Shown here piece after piece: positions 34,359 to 44,115 of a DNA stretch of 63,314 nucleotides. The notes beneath the pieces are model-generated. The model did no database searches, was not told the origin of the DNA, and worked only from the letters and a program-made list of their open reading frames with translations. Source of the DNA: Planctomycetaceae bacterium (GTDB taxonomy: Bacteria; Planctomycetota; Planctomycetia; Planctomycetales; Planctomycetaceae). Location: positions 1 to 63,314 of the forward strand of contig JANQSH010000036.1 in NCBI GenBank assembly GCA_028284145.1. Reading direction: 5' to 3'. Position numbers and translations under genes: made by a program. Each line of letters opens with the position of its first letter. Position 1 is the stretch's first letter.

Positions 34359-35702
34359 ATGTATAATCCTCTGCTCCTGCCCGATTTGAGGGTCATGCTC
34401 GAAGAAAATGACACCGAATCGCTCACCGAATTCTGCAATGTTCTCCATCCGGCAGTGGCGGCAGAAGTGCTGGATGGACTTCCGAGCGAGGATATCCTGA
34501 AAGTCCTTTCGACGTGTGAGATTGGGATTCGCGTCGAGATCTTTGAGTACATGGATCTGCCGCAGCAGGTCGACATAGTTGAATTGATGGGCCGTGAAGA
34601 ACTCTCGGCTCTCATCGAAGAAATGTCGCCGGATGACCGGGTCGACCTGTTGAACCGTCTCGACGAAGCGCACGTTGAAAGTCTGCTGCCGCTGATTGCT
34701 CAGGCTGAACGGAGTGACATCCGCAAACTCCTGTCCTACCCGGAAGACAGTGCCGGGGCCATCATGACAACCGAATACGCGTCGCTGCCGCAGGACATCA
34801 CGGTGGGCGAAGCGATTCAGCGATTGCGTCAGCAGGCGCCCAATCGAGAGACCATCTATTACGTTTACATTCTGGGTGATGACCGTCGACTCGACGGACT
34901 GGTTTCTTTGCGGGAATTGATTCTTGCTTCTCCGGATGCCCGACTTACTGACATCATGCGGAGAGATGTGATTTCGGTTCGCGTGGAAACCGACCAGGAA
35001 GAGGTTGCACAGGAACTGGCCCGGTTTAATTTCATCGCCATTCCGGTTGTGGACAAACAGCACCGCCTTGTCGGTATTGTGACACACGATGATGTCCTCG
35101 ATATTGTGCAGGAAGAGGCAACCGAAGATGCCTACCGGCTGGGAGCTGTTGAACCGATGGAAGACAGCTACCTGGAATCTCCTTTAACAGAAATCACCTG
35201 GAAACGGGGCGTCTGGTTGATGTTCCTGGCCGGGGTTGCGTTGATGACGGCCCAGGTGCTGCAGCAGTATGAGGAAATGTCACAGGCACAGAAGTGGATG
35301 ATCCTCTTTCTGCCGTTGGTACTGGCCAGTGGCGGCAATGCGGGGTCGCAGTCCGCTACATTGGTTATTCGAGCGCTCGCACTGGAATCGTTAACACGAC
35401 GTGAAAACGTGCGCATGTCTGTCCGCGAGTTGCTGATTGGACTTTCACTGGGGGGGGGGTTGGCGCTGATTGGTCTCATTGCCGCTGTGACCTGGTTCGA
35501 TCTCGACTGGAGCCACGCGATTGTCGTCGGCGTGACCGTGCTGCTGGTTGTGGTGATGGGAACGGTGTCCGGCGCGATGTTGCCGCTGATGTTCAAAAAG
35601 CTGGGGATGGACCCGGCTTTGATGTCCAACCCGCTGATCGCTGCCCTGGTCGATGTGCTTGGCGTCGTAATTTATTTTTCCGTCGCCCGTGCCGTACTGT
35701 AA
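34359..35702 (+). CDS. mgtE: MgtE-type magnesium transporter
   Basis: The protein has 447 residues in the MgtE order: a helical N-domain (about 1-130), two CBS domains (about 135-255, e.g. GLVSLRELILASPDARLTDI and LVGIVTHDDVLDIVQEEATE), a plug helix, then five membrane segments from about 285 on. The selectivity motif LASGGNAGSQSATLVIRALA is present, and SGAMLPLMFKKLGMDPALMS follows. It is a homodimeric Mg2+ channel gated by Mg2+ binding at the CBS and N domains. A GGAGGG site precedes the ATG. I saw no Mg2+ riboswitch in the short leader after the rpsI terminator. Confidence 0.95.
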   Translation: MYNPLLLPDLRVMLEENDTESLTEFCNVLHPAVAAEVLDGLPSEDILKVLSTCEIGIRVEIFEYMDLPQQVDIVELMGREELSALIEEMSPDDRVDLLNRLDEAHVESLLPLIAQAERSDIRKLLSYPEDSAGAIMTTEYASLPQDITVGEAIQRLRQQAPNRETIYYVYILGDDRRLDGLVSLRELILASPDARLTDIMRRDVISVRVETDQEEVAQELARFNFIAIPVVDKQHRLVGIVTHDDVLDIVQEEATEDAYRLGAVEPMEDSYLESPLTEITWKRGVWLMFLAGVALMTAQVLQQYEEMSQAQKWMILFLPLVLASGGNAGSQSATLVIRALALESLTRRENVRMSVRELLIGLSLGGGLALIGLIAAVTWFDLDWSHAIVVGVTVLLVVVMGTVSGAMLPLMFKKLGMDPALMSNPLIAALVDVLGVVIYFSVARAVL

Positions 35703-35762
35703 TGGAATTGGCAGATGGGTATCAAGCTCCGCTGCCATGTAAAGTTTCATTGTTATGTAACG

Positions 35763-35860
35763 CAGTGCCTTGTCAAGGCTTTGTTCTGGGATACGGATTG
35801 ACATCACCCGCTCCGTTGTCGCTCCCTGTCACTTCATCCAACCCTGACTTCCAGCCGGAA
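35763..35860 (-). repeat. Family B element, copy B6
   Basis: AGTGCCTTGTCAAGGCTTTG marks one end, and CACCCGCTCCGTTGTCGCTC the conserved core. The other end is decayed. Confidence 0.8.
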
Positions 35861-35911
35861 TGCTGCACTGGTTTTGGCGAGCAAACCGGGATAACAAAGT
35901 TGTCAAGAAAT

Positions 35912-36015
35912 TAGAGCGGTTTCCCTTTTCGTGTGACAGTTTTCGCTCGTGGGAGCCTGCGTTTTTTGCAGGCCCAAGGACGATTTTCGCGGCACAGAAG
36001 AGCGTATTACACTCG
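35912..36015 (-). repeat. Family A element, copy A8
   Basis: It runs from TAGAGCGGTTTCCC to GAGCGTATTACACTCGA. The central hairpin GCCTGC-GTTTTTT-GCAGGC is perfect, but the loop and stem bases differ from copy A1, so pairing is kept despite sequence change. Confidence 0.85.
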
Positions 36016-36105
36016 ATTGCAAATCATATTGAACTGTAGCCGCCTTTACACTGCGATGACAGTTTCAGATGAAGCTCAACCTGCCACAGACAAAAGTCCG
36101 TCGGA

Positions 36106-37383
36106 CTATCCAACCAGTTGGCTGACTTGCGATTTGGTTTCAACGGTTGCTTCGTCGGATAATTCTTCGGTTGGCAACGCGAGGCTGGACAATGGACGGA
36201 CAATTTTCACCTTGCGGTCTTTGAAAAGATCAACGACTTCGCCATCTCCTTCGACCTTGTCCGCTGACCAGAGTTCAATCACCGGTTGTGTGTAACGCTC
36301 GCGATTACTCCGCACCACTTTTCCGATGCGGCCATCATTCACCTCAATGAATGAGCCGACGGGGAACAGGGAGACCGTGTGCAACAGTCCGCGAACGGCT
36401 TCGGGATCGAACAGCCCGTTCTTTGCTTCGCGAATGATTTCCTCGACTGCGTAGTAAGGCAAAATTGCCGGGCGGTGTGCCCGCGGATTGATCAACGCGA
36501 CGAAAACATCTGCGACAGCAGCGATGCGTGCCAGCGGGTGAATGTTGTTTCCCTCTCTTTGACGGGGATAACCCGAGCCGTTCCAGCGTTCGTGCATCTG
36601 ATAGGCAATCATCCGTGCGCCAATGGGGAGTTCTTTCACCTCTTTGATTATCTCGAAGGTGTATTTGGGGTGCTTTGTGATTTCCAGAAATTCGATATCG
36701 GTCAGCACGTGGGAAGTGTCATACAGTTCGCGCGGCAATTTCAGCATACCGATGTCGTGAACCATACAGCCGATACCCAACTCCCGCATTTCATCTTCTT
36801 CGAGCCCCATAACAGCACCGATCGATGAGGCGACCATCGAGGTCTGCAGGCTGTGCTGGTAAGGGTATTCATCAGCGGTTTCGGCAACACCCATCGAAAG
36901 GAAGAGGTCCATATCCTCGGTCAATTGGGACAGTGCGTCGGATGACATTCCGAGGATCGCATTGCCATCGACCGATTCCCCCGCACTGAGATTATCGAAC
37001 ATGCCTTTGGTCTGTTCGGCGGCCTGCTGGAAGTTATTTTGAAAACGATCGACCGTTTCCTTGTCGTAGCCGGTCGAGCCATGCTGTTTCACCTTGTGCA
37101 GAAAAGAGTCAGCAGTGATGCCGAAACTCCGCCCGTTGCGGCGGTCATTATCGACTTTGGATTTCTTTTTCTTCGCTGGCTCATTGACAGCATCGAGATC
37201 CCGTTTTCGGACACGGACGGATTCCACGCCGCGCATCTTCAGTTTGGAAATCAACGCTTCCGTCACGAGTGTGCCTGCCGGCAACAGCAACACTTCGCGT
37301 TTATCGACATCTTCATAAATCGGCGTTTTGAGTTGCGATCCGAGTTGCATCTGATTGATGGGTATGGAGATATGCTGGCTCAC
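36106..37383 (-). CDS. HD-GYP domain protein
   Basis: The protein has 425 residues. After an N-terminal domain of about 70 residues (MQLGSQLKTPIYEDVDKREV) and a Lys-rich linker, the HD-GYP domain spans about 165-330. Key residues visible are HSLQTSMVASSIG, CMVHDIGMLKLP (the HD pair), HPKYTFEIIK, HERWNGSGYPRQ (the GYP motif) and RIAAVADVFVAL. HD-GYP proteins hydrolyse cyclic di-GMP to pGpG or GMP; all metal-binding residues seem present, so activity is likely. A C-terminal segment of about 60 residues (VGSFIEVNDGRIGKVVRSNR) resembles a small beta-barrel. Given the flagellar and Tad genes nearby, control of motility or adhesion is a reasonable guess. Confidence 0.9.
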   Translation of the reverse strand: MSQHISIPINQMQLGSQLKTPIYEDVDKREVLLLPAGTLVTEALISKLKMRGVESVRVRKRDLDAVNEPAKKKKSKVDNDRRNGRSFGITADSFLHKVKQHGSTGYDKETVDRFQNNFQQAAEQTKGMFDNLSAGESVDGNAILGMSSDALSQLTEDMDLFLSMGVAETADEYPYQHSLQTSMVASSIGAVMGLEEDEMRELGIGCMVHDIGMLKLPRELYDTSHVLTDIEFLEITKHPKYTFEIIKEVKELPIGARMIAYQMHERWNGSGYPRQREGNNIHPLARIAAVADVFVALINPRAHRPAILPYYAVEEIIREAKNGLFDPEAVRGLLHTVSLFPVGSFIEVNDGRIGKVVRSNRERYTQPVIELWSADKVEGDGEVVDLFKDRKVKIVRPLSSLALPTEELSDEATVETKSQVSQLVG

Positions 37384-37765
37384 GGCGGAACCTGACTATG
37401 CTGGGGATAATGAGACATTCAGTCAACGCATCCTGCTTGAAGACCCGTCGCCCCATCAGAAATGGGGGGCGAAAAAGTTGGTATGCGACTTGGAAAAATA
37501 GGTCATAGCCCCTTATCGAGCAAATTGTGGGTTTGCGATGGTTTCAGATACGCGGGAAAAGACCAAGCCATTCTGAATGCTCCGGTTTCAGGGATTTTGC
37601 GGTTCCCGATTTTTTCTGGACTTCACACTGGTTGCTGCGTCGTTTATGCTTCCTTACTCAACACCTCCCCTGACCTTGCATTATTGAGCCGTAGTGATTG
37701 CCGGAATTCTCCCGCTGTGCATGACATACCGGCAATCGTACCAGTTCTCTGGCGTCGAGGGTTTC
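37384..37765. other. Divergent gap between HD-GYP gene and STAS-like gene
   Basis: About 380 bases should carry two divergent promoters. I saw no repeat of families A-D and no convincing -35/-10 pair. GAGGG at 37757 is the ribosome binding site of the gene on the right. Confidence 0.4.
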
Positions 37766-38416
37766 ATGTCTGTACAGACGAACTTCTTTTCGGGACAGAT
37801 TCAGGATCAGGCCGCAGTTATCGAGTTCAACGAATATGTCGATCCGCTGACGTTTCGAGTTGCTGTTCTTCAAGTGCGTGGCTGGCTTGATGAACAGACG
37901 GAGTGGAATTTGGCTGGAGAAGGCGAGCCTCGGCTTGTTGTCTCGTTTGAGTGCGTGTCGATGCTTTACACACGATCACTGGAAGATCTGTTTGACATGG
38001 TGCATGACATGCATTGTGAATTGAGGGTTTGTCATGTGGGAGCGCGGTTGCAGATGACTCTGAATCGGAACGAAAAATTCGTCAATACACCTCAGTTCGC
38101 GACCGTTGACCAGGCATTGAATTCGTGGGACTCGATCGAACACATCTCGACCGGCGATACGGTGACACTGACCACCGGCGACACCCTCAACCTGACGGCC
38201 AACGATCTTTCTGAATTGCAGGATGGTTCTGAGACTCTGGGAACAACGAACGATGTTCCAGGTTCCGGCAGTCTCATGCCGGATCTGTCGCAACTGGAAG
38301 ATGCAGATGAACCATCACAGATCGAATCGCCGACGATCCGTGGTGCCGATCTGGGTGAATTGCCAGAACTCTCATCGGATGGTTTCGACGTCGATATGAA
38401 ACCACTGGAAGACTGA
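37766..38416 (+). CDS. STAS-like domain protein with acidic tail
   Basis: The protein has 216 residues, starting at the ATG five bases after GAGGG. Residues 15-125 look like a STAS (anti-anti-sigma) fold: AAVIEFNEYVDPLTFRVAVL, a loop, then PRLVVSFECVSMLYTRSLED and LRVCHVGARLQMTLNRNEKF. The conserved phosphorylatable Ser would lie around CVSMLYTRS, but the exact position is unclear. Residues 125-216 are acidic and Ser/Thr/Leu-rich (TVTLTTGDTLNLTANDLSEL), probably disordered. A regulatory role in partner switching is an inference; no kinase or sigma factor gene is adjacent. Confidence 0.6.
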   Translation: MSVQTNFFSGQIQDQAAVIEFNEYVDPLTFRVAVLQVRGWLDEQTEWNLAGEGEPRLVVSFECVSMLYTRSLEDLFDMVHDMHCELRVCHVGARLQMTLNRNEKFVNTPQFATVDQALNSWDSIEHISTGDTVTLTTGDTLNLTANDLSELQDGSETLGTTNDVPGSGSLMPDLSQLEDADEPSQIESPTIRGADLGELPELSSDGFDVDMKPLED

Positions 38417-38433
38417 TCAAATCCACTGGATTT

Positions 38434-38466
38434 CAGAGCGTATTACGCTCTTCTGTGGCGCGAAGA
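38434..38466 (+). repeat. Family A element, copy A9, truncated
   Basis: Only the left third remains: CAGAGCGTATTACGCTCTTC and about 13 more bases. Unrelated GC-rich sequence then takes over at about 38467. Confidence 0.75.
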
Positions 38467-38640
38467 CGCTAGCCGCGTCGATACCTCGACGCGGTTCCCG
38501 CCGTGCGTAGCACATCGGCTGGAGGCATGCCTGCCCTGCTGCGCGATGCAAGGCATGGCACCCGGCGAAGCTAAGCGACGCTGTATCTCATCTTTCTGTT
38601 CCACGTTGCTCTGTTTTTCCTGATGCGCAACGCGGCTGTC
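38467..38640. other. GC-rich block of unknown origin
   Basis: The composition is visibly more GC-rich than the surroundings, with short inverted segments (CGCGTCGATACCTCGACGCG is a near-palindrome). No reading frame is convincing. It joins the truncated A9 element to a CAGGAT-type repeat. Confidence 0.4.
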
Positions 38641-38740
38641 CTGTAAATCCTGTCATCCCGTCTGAATTTCTTTTCCTTCTTTTGTGTGTTTCGCGTGTTT
38701 CGCAGTCAAATCTTTCGTAGTCAAATCAGAATCGAACCAG
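38641..38740. repeat. CAGGAT-type repeat, copy C3
   Basis: CCTGTAAATCCTGTCATCCC is followed by a TTTGTGTGTTTCGCGTGTTT module, the same order as in C1. AGTCAAATC then occurs twice with a 15-base period (about 38704 and 38719). Confidence 0.65.
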
Positions 38741-39091
38741 CGACTTACGACAAAAATGGACGCTCTGACTGGCAACTGGTTTGATTTCGTGGTGTTCTGT
38801 TCGGCAACTCTTCATATCCCGGACTTTATTGAATTCCCTTGGGAAACCGATCGGGTAATCTCGCGCGTTCCTCCTGACCTGTTGGCTGCGAGGCTGGAAA
38901 CGACGTCCTTCAACCCGTAAGCTCGAAGCAGAATCGTTGCCTCTTCATGCGCCACGTGGCGCAGTTTGGTGAGGTTGTTCCGTTTCAATGGAAAAGCCAG
39001 GCGCTCGTGCGAGCGAACCAACAGTACCGTGAAACAATGCGGACTGTTGGGATGCAGATTGTTTTCGGGCAGACTGGTGTCGGATTGTCAC
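38741..39091 (+). other. Leader region of glgA, nothing recognised
   Basis: Open frames that run into glgA from upstream (first possible start at 38966) add 42 residues that do not match glycogen synthase and lack a ribosome binding site. No promoter pair was identified. Confidence 0.4.
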
Positions 39092-40603
39092 ATGAGAATT
39101 GTCATCGCAAGTTCGGAGGTGGTTCCCTTCTCCAAAACGGGAGGGTTGGCCGATGTCGTTCCTGCCCTGGCCAAAGGGTTGCTGGCGCGGGGGGACCGGG
39201 CCACCATCATCACGCCCTGTTACCCCGGGGCCTGCTCCAAAGCCAACTTGCCTCAGCCGGCGGACACCAGCGTTTGTGTCACAATCGACATGGGGGGGCG
39301 TCCGGTCGAGGCGCATGTCCTGCGAACGACGTTGCCCGGCAGCGAGGTGAGCGTCTATCTGATCGACCAGCCAGACTATTTCGATCGACCGGCGCTGTAT
39401 CAGGAAGAAGGTCGGGACTACAAAGACAATTGCGAACGGTTCTGCTTTTTCAGTCGGGCGGTACTCGAAACCTGTAAGGCGCTCGACCTGCAGCCGAATG
39501 TCATTCACGCCAACGATTGGCAGACGGGGCTCATTCCCGCATTGCTGGCACTCGAACATGGCAGGTCGGGACCTTTTCAGCAGACCGCGTCGGTCCTCAC
39601 GATTCATAACCTTGCGTTTCAGGGAATGTTCTGGCACTGGGACATGCTGCTGACCGGGCTGGATTGGAAGTATTTCAATTGGCGGCAGATGGAGTTTTTC
39701 GGTCATTTGAATCTTCTCAAAACGGCCATCGTTTTTGCCGATATGATTACGACTGTCAGCCCGACGTATGCCCGGGAAATTCAAACCGACGAATTCGGTT
39801 TTGGTTTACAGGGTGTGTTGCAGTCGCGCAATGATGATCTGGTTGGTATTCTTAACGGGATTGACCCGGAAGTTTGGAATCCGGCGAATGATGGGACGCT
39901 GGCCTGTCGCTACACTGTCGACAACGTGACTGAGGGAAAAAAGAATTGCAAAGCATCCTTGCAATCGCGGTTGGGTTTGCCCGTCCGGCCCGATGTGCCT
40001 CTGTTCGGCATGATCTCCCGGATGACGGACCAGAAAGGTTTCGATCTGATCATGGGCTGCATCACCGATATACTCAGCATGGATGTGCAACTCTGTTTCC
40101 TGGGAACGGGCGAGGAACGATACGAACACCGTCTGCGCGAATTGAACCTGCAATATCCTGAAAAAGTCGCAGCGACCATTGGCTTCGATGAACGCCTCGC
40201 GCATCAGATTGAAGCCGGAAGCGATATTTTCCTGATGCCAAGCCGGTTTGAACCTTGTGGCCTCAATCAGATGTACAGTCAGGCCTATGGAACCGTGCCG
40301 ATTGTGAAACGGGTCGGCGGATTGGCTGATTCGGTCGTGGATCTCGAACATCTCACACTGGAAGACGGCACGGCGACTGGTTTCGTGTTCGATGAGTATT
40401 CCAGTGAATCACTGTTTGAACAAGTGACGCGGGCTGTCAACACATATCATAATCGCGAGCAATGGCAACAACTTGTCACCAATGGCATGCGGAAGGATTT
40501 CTCATGGACTGGCAGCGCCGAGAAATATGCGGATGTCTATCGTCGGGCCGTGCAACGATGTCTGCAAAGATTGAATGAGGAACGGGAATTGACGGCCGGC
40601 TGA
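39092..40603 (+). CDS. glgA: Glycogen synthase
   Basis: The 503-residue GT5 glycosyltransferase elongates alpha-1,4-glucan from ADP- or UDP-glucose. The N-terminus MRIVIASSEVVPFSKTGGLADV carries the substrate-binding Lys of KTGGL (residue 15), and the start follows directly from this. Other motifs are VIHANDWQTGLIPALL, LTIHNLAFQG, and the catalytic C-terminal MPSRFEPCGLNQMYSQAYGT then VPIVKRVGGLADSV. Length is normal (about 480). It heads an alpha-glucan run with a GH57 enzyme and a GalT-like transferase; no glgC is present in the window. Confidence 0.95.
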   Translation: MRIVIASSEVVPFSKTGGLADVVPALAKGLLARGDRATIITPCYPGACSKANLPQPADTSVCVTIDMGGRPVEAHVLRTTLPGSEVSVYLIDQPDYFDRPALYQEEGRDYKDNCERFCFFSRAVLETCKALDLQPNVIHANDWQTGLIPALLALEHGRSGPFQQTASVLTIHNLAFQGMFWHWDMLLTGLDWKYFNWRQMEFFGHLNLLKTAIVFADMITTVSPTYAREIQTDEFGFGLQGVLQSRNDDLVGILNGIDPEVWNPANDGTLACRYTVDNVTEGKKNCKASLQSRLGLPVRPDVPLFGMISRMTDQKGFDLIMGCITDILSMDVQLCFLGTGEERYEHRLRELNLQYPEKVAATIGFDERLAHQIEAGSDIFLMPSRFEPCGLNQMYSQAYGTVPIVKRVGGLADSVVDLEHLTLEDGTATGFVFDEYSSESLFEQVTRAVNTYHNREQWQQLVTNGMRKDFSWTGSAEKYADVYRRAVQRCLQRLNEERELTAG

Positions 40604-40734
40604 TCTCAAAGTACGAGGCGATGGGTGCGCATCTCCCTGCAAAAGAAAAGACGGGGAATTCGGCACGACCGACTGACATGTAACGCTGACATGCAACACT
40701 GACGAAACCTGTAATCTGGAAAACGCAAAACAAT

Positions 40735-42927
40735 ATGCAACCGGTTTCTCTCGCGATCTTCTGGCACCAGCATCAACCGTATTATACCGACGATCTCACT
40801 GGTGAGACGATCATGCCCTGGGTCCGTTTGCACGGCACCAAAGATTACTACGGTATGGCGTTGCATCTGAAGGAGGTGCCGGAATTCCGTTGCACGATCA
40901 ATCTTGTCCCCAGTCTGTTGACGCAGATTCTGGCTTACACCGACAAAGATGGCAGCGATCGGCATCTCGACGTGTCGCGCTTGCCGGCGGATGGTTTGAA
41001 TCAGGCTGATGGTCACTTTCTGCTCGACAACTTCTTCATGGCGAACGTGGACAACATGATTCGCCCTTTTCCGCGTTACCACGAGCTTTACACAAAGCGC
41101 GCGTTTGGCACGCAAAAAGTACAGCAGGTGCTGCCTCGGTTTACCGAACGCGACATCCGCGATCTGCAGGTCTGGAACAACCTGACCTGGTTTCACGAGT
41201 TCGCGTTTCAGCAGGATTCCGACCTCGCCGAATTCCGGCGGAAGGGACATGGTTGGACCGAGGATGAAAAGCAGTGGCTGCTCGAAAAACAACTTGATAT
41301 CCTGCGACAGATTATTCCGCTGCATAAGGAACTGTCCGATTCGGGGCAGGTCGAACTGACGACGACACCATTCTTCCATCCTATTTTGCCGCTGTTGTGG
41401 GATAAACGTTCGGCGCGGGAAGCAATGCCTGATTGCCCGTTGCCACAACATGGCGAATCATACCGAGAGGACGCGATCGAGCAGATCGATCGTGGTGTGC
41501 AGTTTCATACGGAGTTGTTTGGCAAGCCACCGGCTGGCATGTGGCCCTCTGAAGGTTCGGTTTCTCAGGATATTGTCGAGCCAGTTTCCGCCAGCGGAAT
41601 TGAATGGATCGCGACTGACGAAGAGATCCTGGCACATTCCACCGACGGTTGGGTTTCCCGCGATGGTCAGGGACATTTGCGAAACCCGGAGATGCTGTTC
41701 CGGCCCTGGAAAGTGGAGTCGAGCGATCACGAACTGCAAATCGTCTTTCGCGACCACGCTCTGAGCGATCTGATCGGTTTCCATTATCAACGCAGCGATC
41801 CGGAACATGCGGCTCATGACATGCTGGGTCGAATCGAAGGTATTGGCCGGGCGGTTGATCCCAAAAATGCCGGTCGCCCCGCATTGGTTCCAGTCATTCT
41901 CGATGGGGAAAACTGCTGGGAGTATTACCCCGATGGGGGCGTCGCGTTTTTGCGAAGTTTGTACCAGGAAGCGGTGAAACGTCCCGCCATTCGCCCGGTA
42001 CGGATGATCGATCATTTGACCGAATTTCCAGCGACCGATCGTATCGGGCGACTGTTTGCCGGAAGTTGGATCTCGCATAATTTTGCGATCTGGATTGGCC
42101 ATGACGAAGATGTTCGTGCCTGGGAAGCACTGCAGGAGACCCGCAATTTTCTGGTGGAGCGGCAAAGGGCCGGTGGTATCGATGTCACAACGCTCAAACA
42201 GGCATGGGAGGAAATCTACATTGCCGAAGGAAGCGACTGGTACTGGTGGTTCGGTGATGACCATTCCTCCGAACTCGATGCGGAGTTCGATAAGTTGTTC
42301 CGCCAGCATTTGAAAAATGTCTACAAGTTGCTGCGCGAGCCACATCCGGTTGAGTTGGATCAGCCGATCGCTCATGTTGAACAGCGAGCCATCCATACGC
42401 AACCGACCAGTTTTCTCAATGCGAACATCAATGGTCATCGGACATTCTTCGAGTGGATCAATGCGGGGCGGTTCGATGCCGGAAGTCAGCGTGGTACCAT
42501 GACGATGGTCACCAGGGGGGCAGTCACGGCTCTGTTGTTCGGTTTTACGGAAAAGACGATGTTGTTGCGGATTGATACGCGTCACCCCGCATTTCAGGAG
42601 TTACTCGAATACGACGAATTGCGTGTGCGGTTTGTTCACCCCGAACGGTATGAAGTTCGATTGAAGGAAGACAGAAACAAACAGATCGTGGCGACTCTGC
42701 ACAAAAATGGCACGACGGTTGTCGATGCCGGTTTGGAACATGGTGTTGACCAGATTGTCGAGTTGGCAATCCCTTTTGCCGCTATGGAGTTGCAGCAGGG
42801 GGACCCGGTGAGTTATTTCGTAGAACTATTCCGGAACAAACAGAGTGCGGAACGTGCGCCGAGCGAAGGGGAAATTCAGTTCAAGGTTCCGTCGCGCGAC
42901 TTTGAACGCATTATGTGGCAGGCTTGA
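40735..42927 (+). CDS. GH57 family alpha-glucan hydrolase
   Basis: The protein has 730 residues. It opens with the GH57 motif SLAIFWHQHQPYYTDDLTGE (HQP near residue 14). Further conserved regions are WNNLTWFHEF, TTTPFFHPILPLLWDKRSA, the nucleophile region GMWPSEGSVSQDIVE with the catalytic Glu near residue 276, WIATDEEIL, and VPVILDGENCWEYYPDGG. The C-terminal 200 residues are a beta-rich domain. GH57 includes alpha-amylases, branching enzymes and amylopullulanases; this architecture fits an alpha-amylase-like enzyme. It lacks a signal peptide and follows glgA, so intracellular glycogen turnover is likely. Confidence 0.88.
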   Translation: MQPVSLAIFWHQHQPYYTDDLTGETIMPWVRLHGTKDYYGMALHLKEVPEFRCTINLVPSLLTQILAYTDKDGSDRHLDVSRLPADGLNQADGHFLLDNFFMANVDNMIRPFPRYHELYTKRAFGTQKVQQVLPRFTERDIRDLQVWNNLTWFHEFAFQQDSDLAEFRRKGHGWTEDEKQWLLEKQLDILRQIIPLHKELSDSGQVELTTTPFFHPILPLLWDKRSAREAMPDCPLPQHGESYREDAIEQIDRGVQFHTELFGKPPAGMWPSEGSVSQDIVEPVSASGIEWIATDEEILAHSTDGWVSRDGQGHLRNPEMLFRPWKVESSDHELQIVFRDHALSDLIGFHYQRSDPEHAAHDMLGRIEGIGRAVDPKNAGRPALVPVILDGENCWEYYPDGGVAFLRSLYQEAVKRPAIRPVRMIDHLTEFPATDRIGRLFAGSWISHNFAIWIGHDEDVRAWEALQETRNFLVERQRAGGIDVTTLKQAWEEIYIAEGSDWYWWFGDDHSSELDAEFDKLFRQHLKNVYKLLREPHPVELDQPIAHVEQRAIHTQPTSFLNANINGHRTFFEWINAGRFDAGSQRGTMTMVTRGAVTALLFGFTEKTMLLRIDTRHPAFQELLEYDELRVRFVHPERYEVRLKEDRNKQIVATLHKNGTTVVDAGLEHGVDQIVELAIPFAAMELQQGDPVSYFVELFRNKQSAERAPSEGEIQFKVPSRDFERIMWQA

Positions 42928-43003
42928 GAACTACCGACCCGTAACCACCGAACCGCGGGGATGCGAATTGCTCCTTCTTAATTGACCAGAAACAGGAACG
43001 AAT

Positions 43004-44056
43004 ATGCCCGAGTTGAGAAAAGACCCCATCGTCGGACGCTGGGTTATCATTGCGCCAGATCGTGCGAAACGACCGGCGAATTTCGTCGAGCAGGAAGCGG
43101 ACAACGGTGATTTGTTCGATCCGTTTCTGGAAGGGAACGAAGACGCAACACCGGGAGAGATTCTGGCGTATCGAACTCCCGGCACGAAACCGGATTCCCC
43201 GGGCTGGCGGGTTCGCGTTGTTCCCAACAAGTTTCCCGCCTTGCTGGTCGAAGGGGAACTCTCAAAGCGGGGCGAAGGCATTTACGACATGATGAACGGG
43301 ATCGGTGCACATGAGGTTATCATCGAATGCCCGCACCTGGAAACGAATATGTCCCGGCTGTCGCTGGACAACATTCGTGAAGTGATCTGGGTCTACCGTG
43401 ATCGATTGGTCGATCTGAAACGCGACCCCCGATTGGTCCACGGGTTGGTTTTCAAGAACAAGGGGGCACTCGCCGGTGCGACGCTGGAGCATACGCACTC
43501 GCAATTGATTGTCACACCGGTTGTGCCGGTTTCGCTTGCGGAAGAAATGAACGGAGCGCTCGAATTCTACAATTACCGGGGTCGCTGCATTTATGATGAC
43601 ATGATTCAGCAGGAACTCGCTTCGGACAAGCGGATTGTTCTCGATACGCCCGGCTTCGTTGTGTTGTGTCCGTTCGCCAGCCGTTGTCCGTTTGAAACGT
43701 GGATTCTGCCAAAACAGCACTCCAGCCATTTCGAGAACATCCAGCGTCAGGGGGTGGATGAACTCGGAATGGTCCTAAAATCGGTGCTGATGAAGCTCGA
43801 AATCGCGCTGGATGATCCACCCTATAACTTCGTGATCCATACCGCGCCGTTCGATACACACAACCTTCCGCACTATCTGTGGCACATCGAAATTTTCCCC
43901 CGGCTGACGCGCGTTGCTGGCTTTGAATGGGGCAGCGGATTTTACATCAACCCGGTCGAACCGGAAACGGCTGCACGATTCCTGCGTGAGATTGAAGTTG
44001 ACCCACAGCAGAGCGGTTCACCCAGCAAACCAATTAACGAATCGCGGCAAGGCTGA
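43004..44056 (+). CDS. galT: GalT-like nucleotidyltransferase without Zn cysteines
   Basis: This 350-residue HIT-superfamily protein has the galactose-1-phosphate uridylyltransferase layout: [20 protein letters not shown] at about 5-24, [36 protein letters not shown], the active-site stretch [20 protein letters not shown] (His-x-His-x-Gln), and [19 protein letters not shown]. The CPFC zinc ligands usual after the first motif are replaced ([13 protein letters not shown]). Substrate is uncertain: UDP-glucose/galactose-1-P exchange is the default, but relatives act as ADP-glucose phosphorylases, which would suit the neighbouring glgA. An AGGA-like site precedes the ATG. Confidence 0.8.
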   Translation: MPELRKDPIVGRWVIIAPDRAKRPANFVEQEADNGDLFDPFLEGNEDATPGEILAYRTPGTKPDSPGWRVRVVPNKFPALLVEGELSKRGEGIYDMMNGIGAHEVIIECPHLETNMSRLSLDNIREVIWVYRDRLVDLKRDPRLVHGLVFKNKGALAGATLEHTHSQLIVTPVVPVSLAEEMNGALEFYNYRGRCIYDDMIQQELASDKRIVLDTPGFVVLCPFASRCPFETWILPKQHSSHFENIQRQGVDELGMVLKSVLMKLEIALDDPPYNFVIHTAPFDTHNLPHYLWHIEIFPRLTRVAGFEWGSGFYINPVEPETAARFLREIEVDPQQSGSPSKPINESRQG

Positions 44057-44115
44057 GCGACCACGTCGACGGCCTGGGAGTCTTCTTGTAAGTGGCCCGA
44101 CCGGTTCCGGTGTAC

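Noticed and set aside
38966..39091. N-terminal extension of glgA by 42 residues
   Set aside because: The extra residues do not match glycogen synthase, whose family begins at MRIVIASSEVVPFSKTGG; the upstream start has no ribosome binding site.
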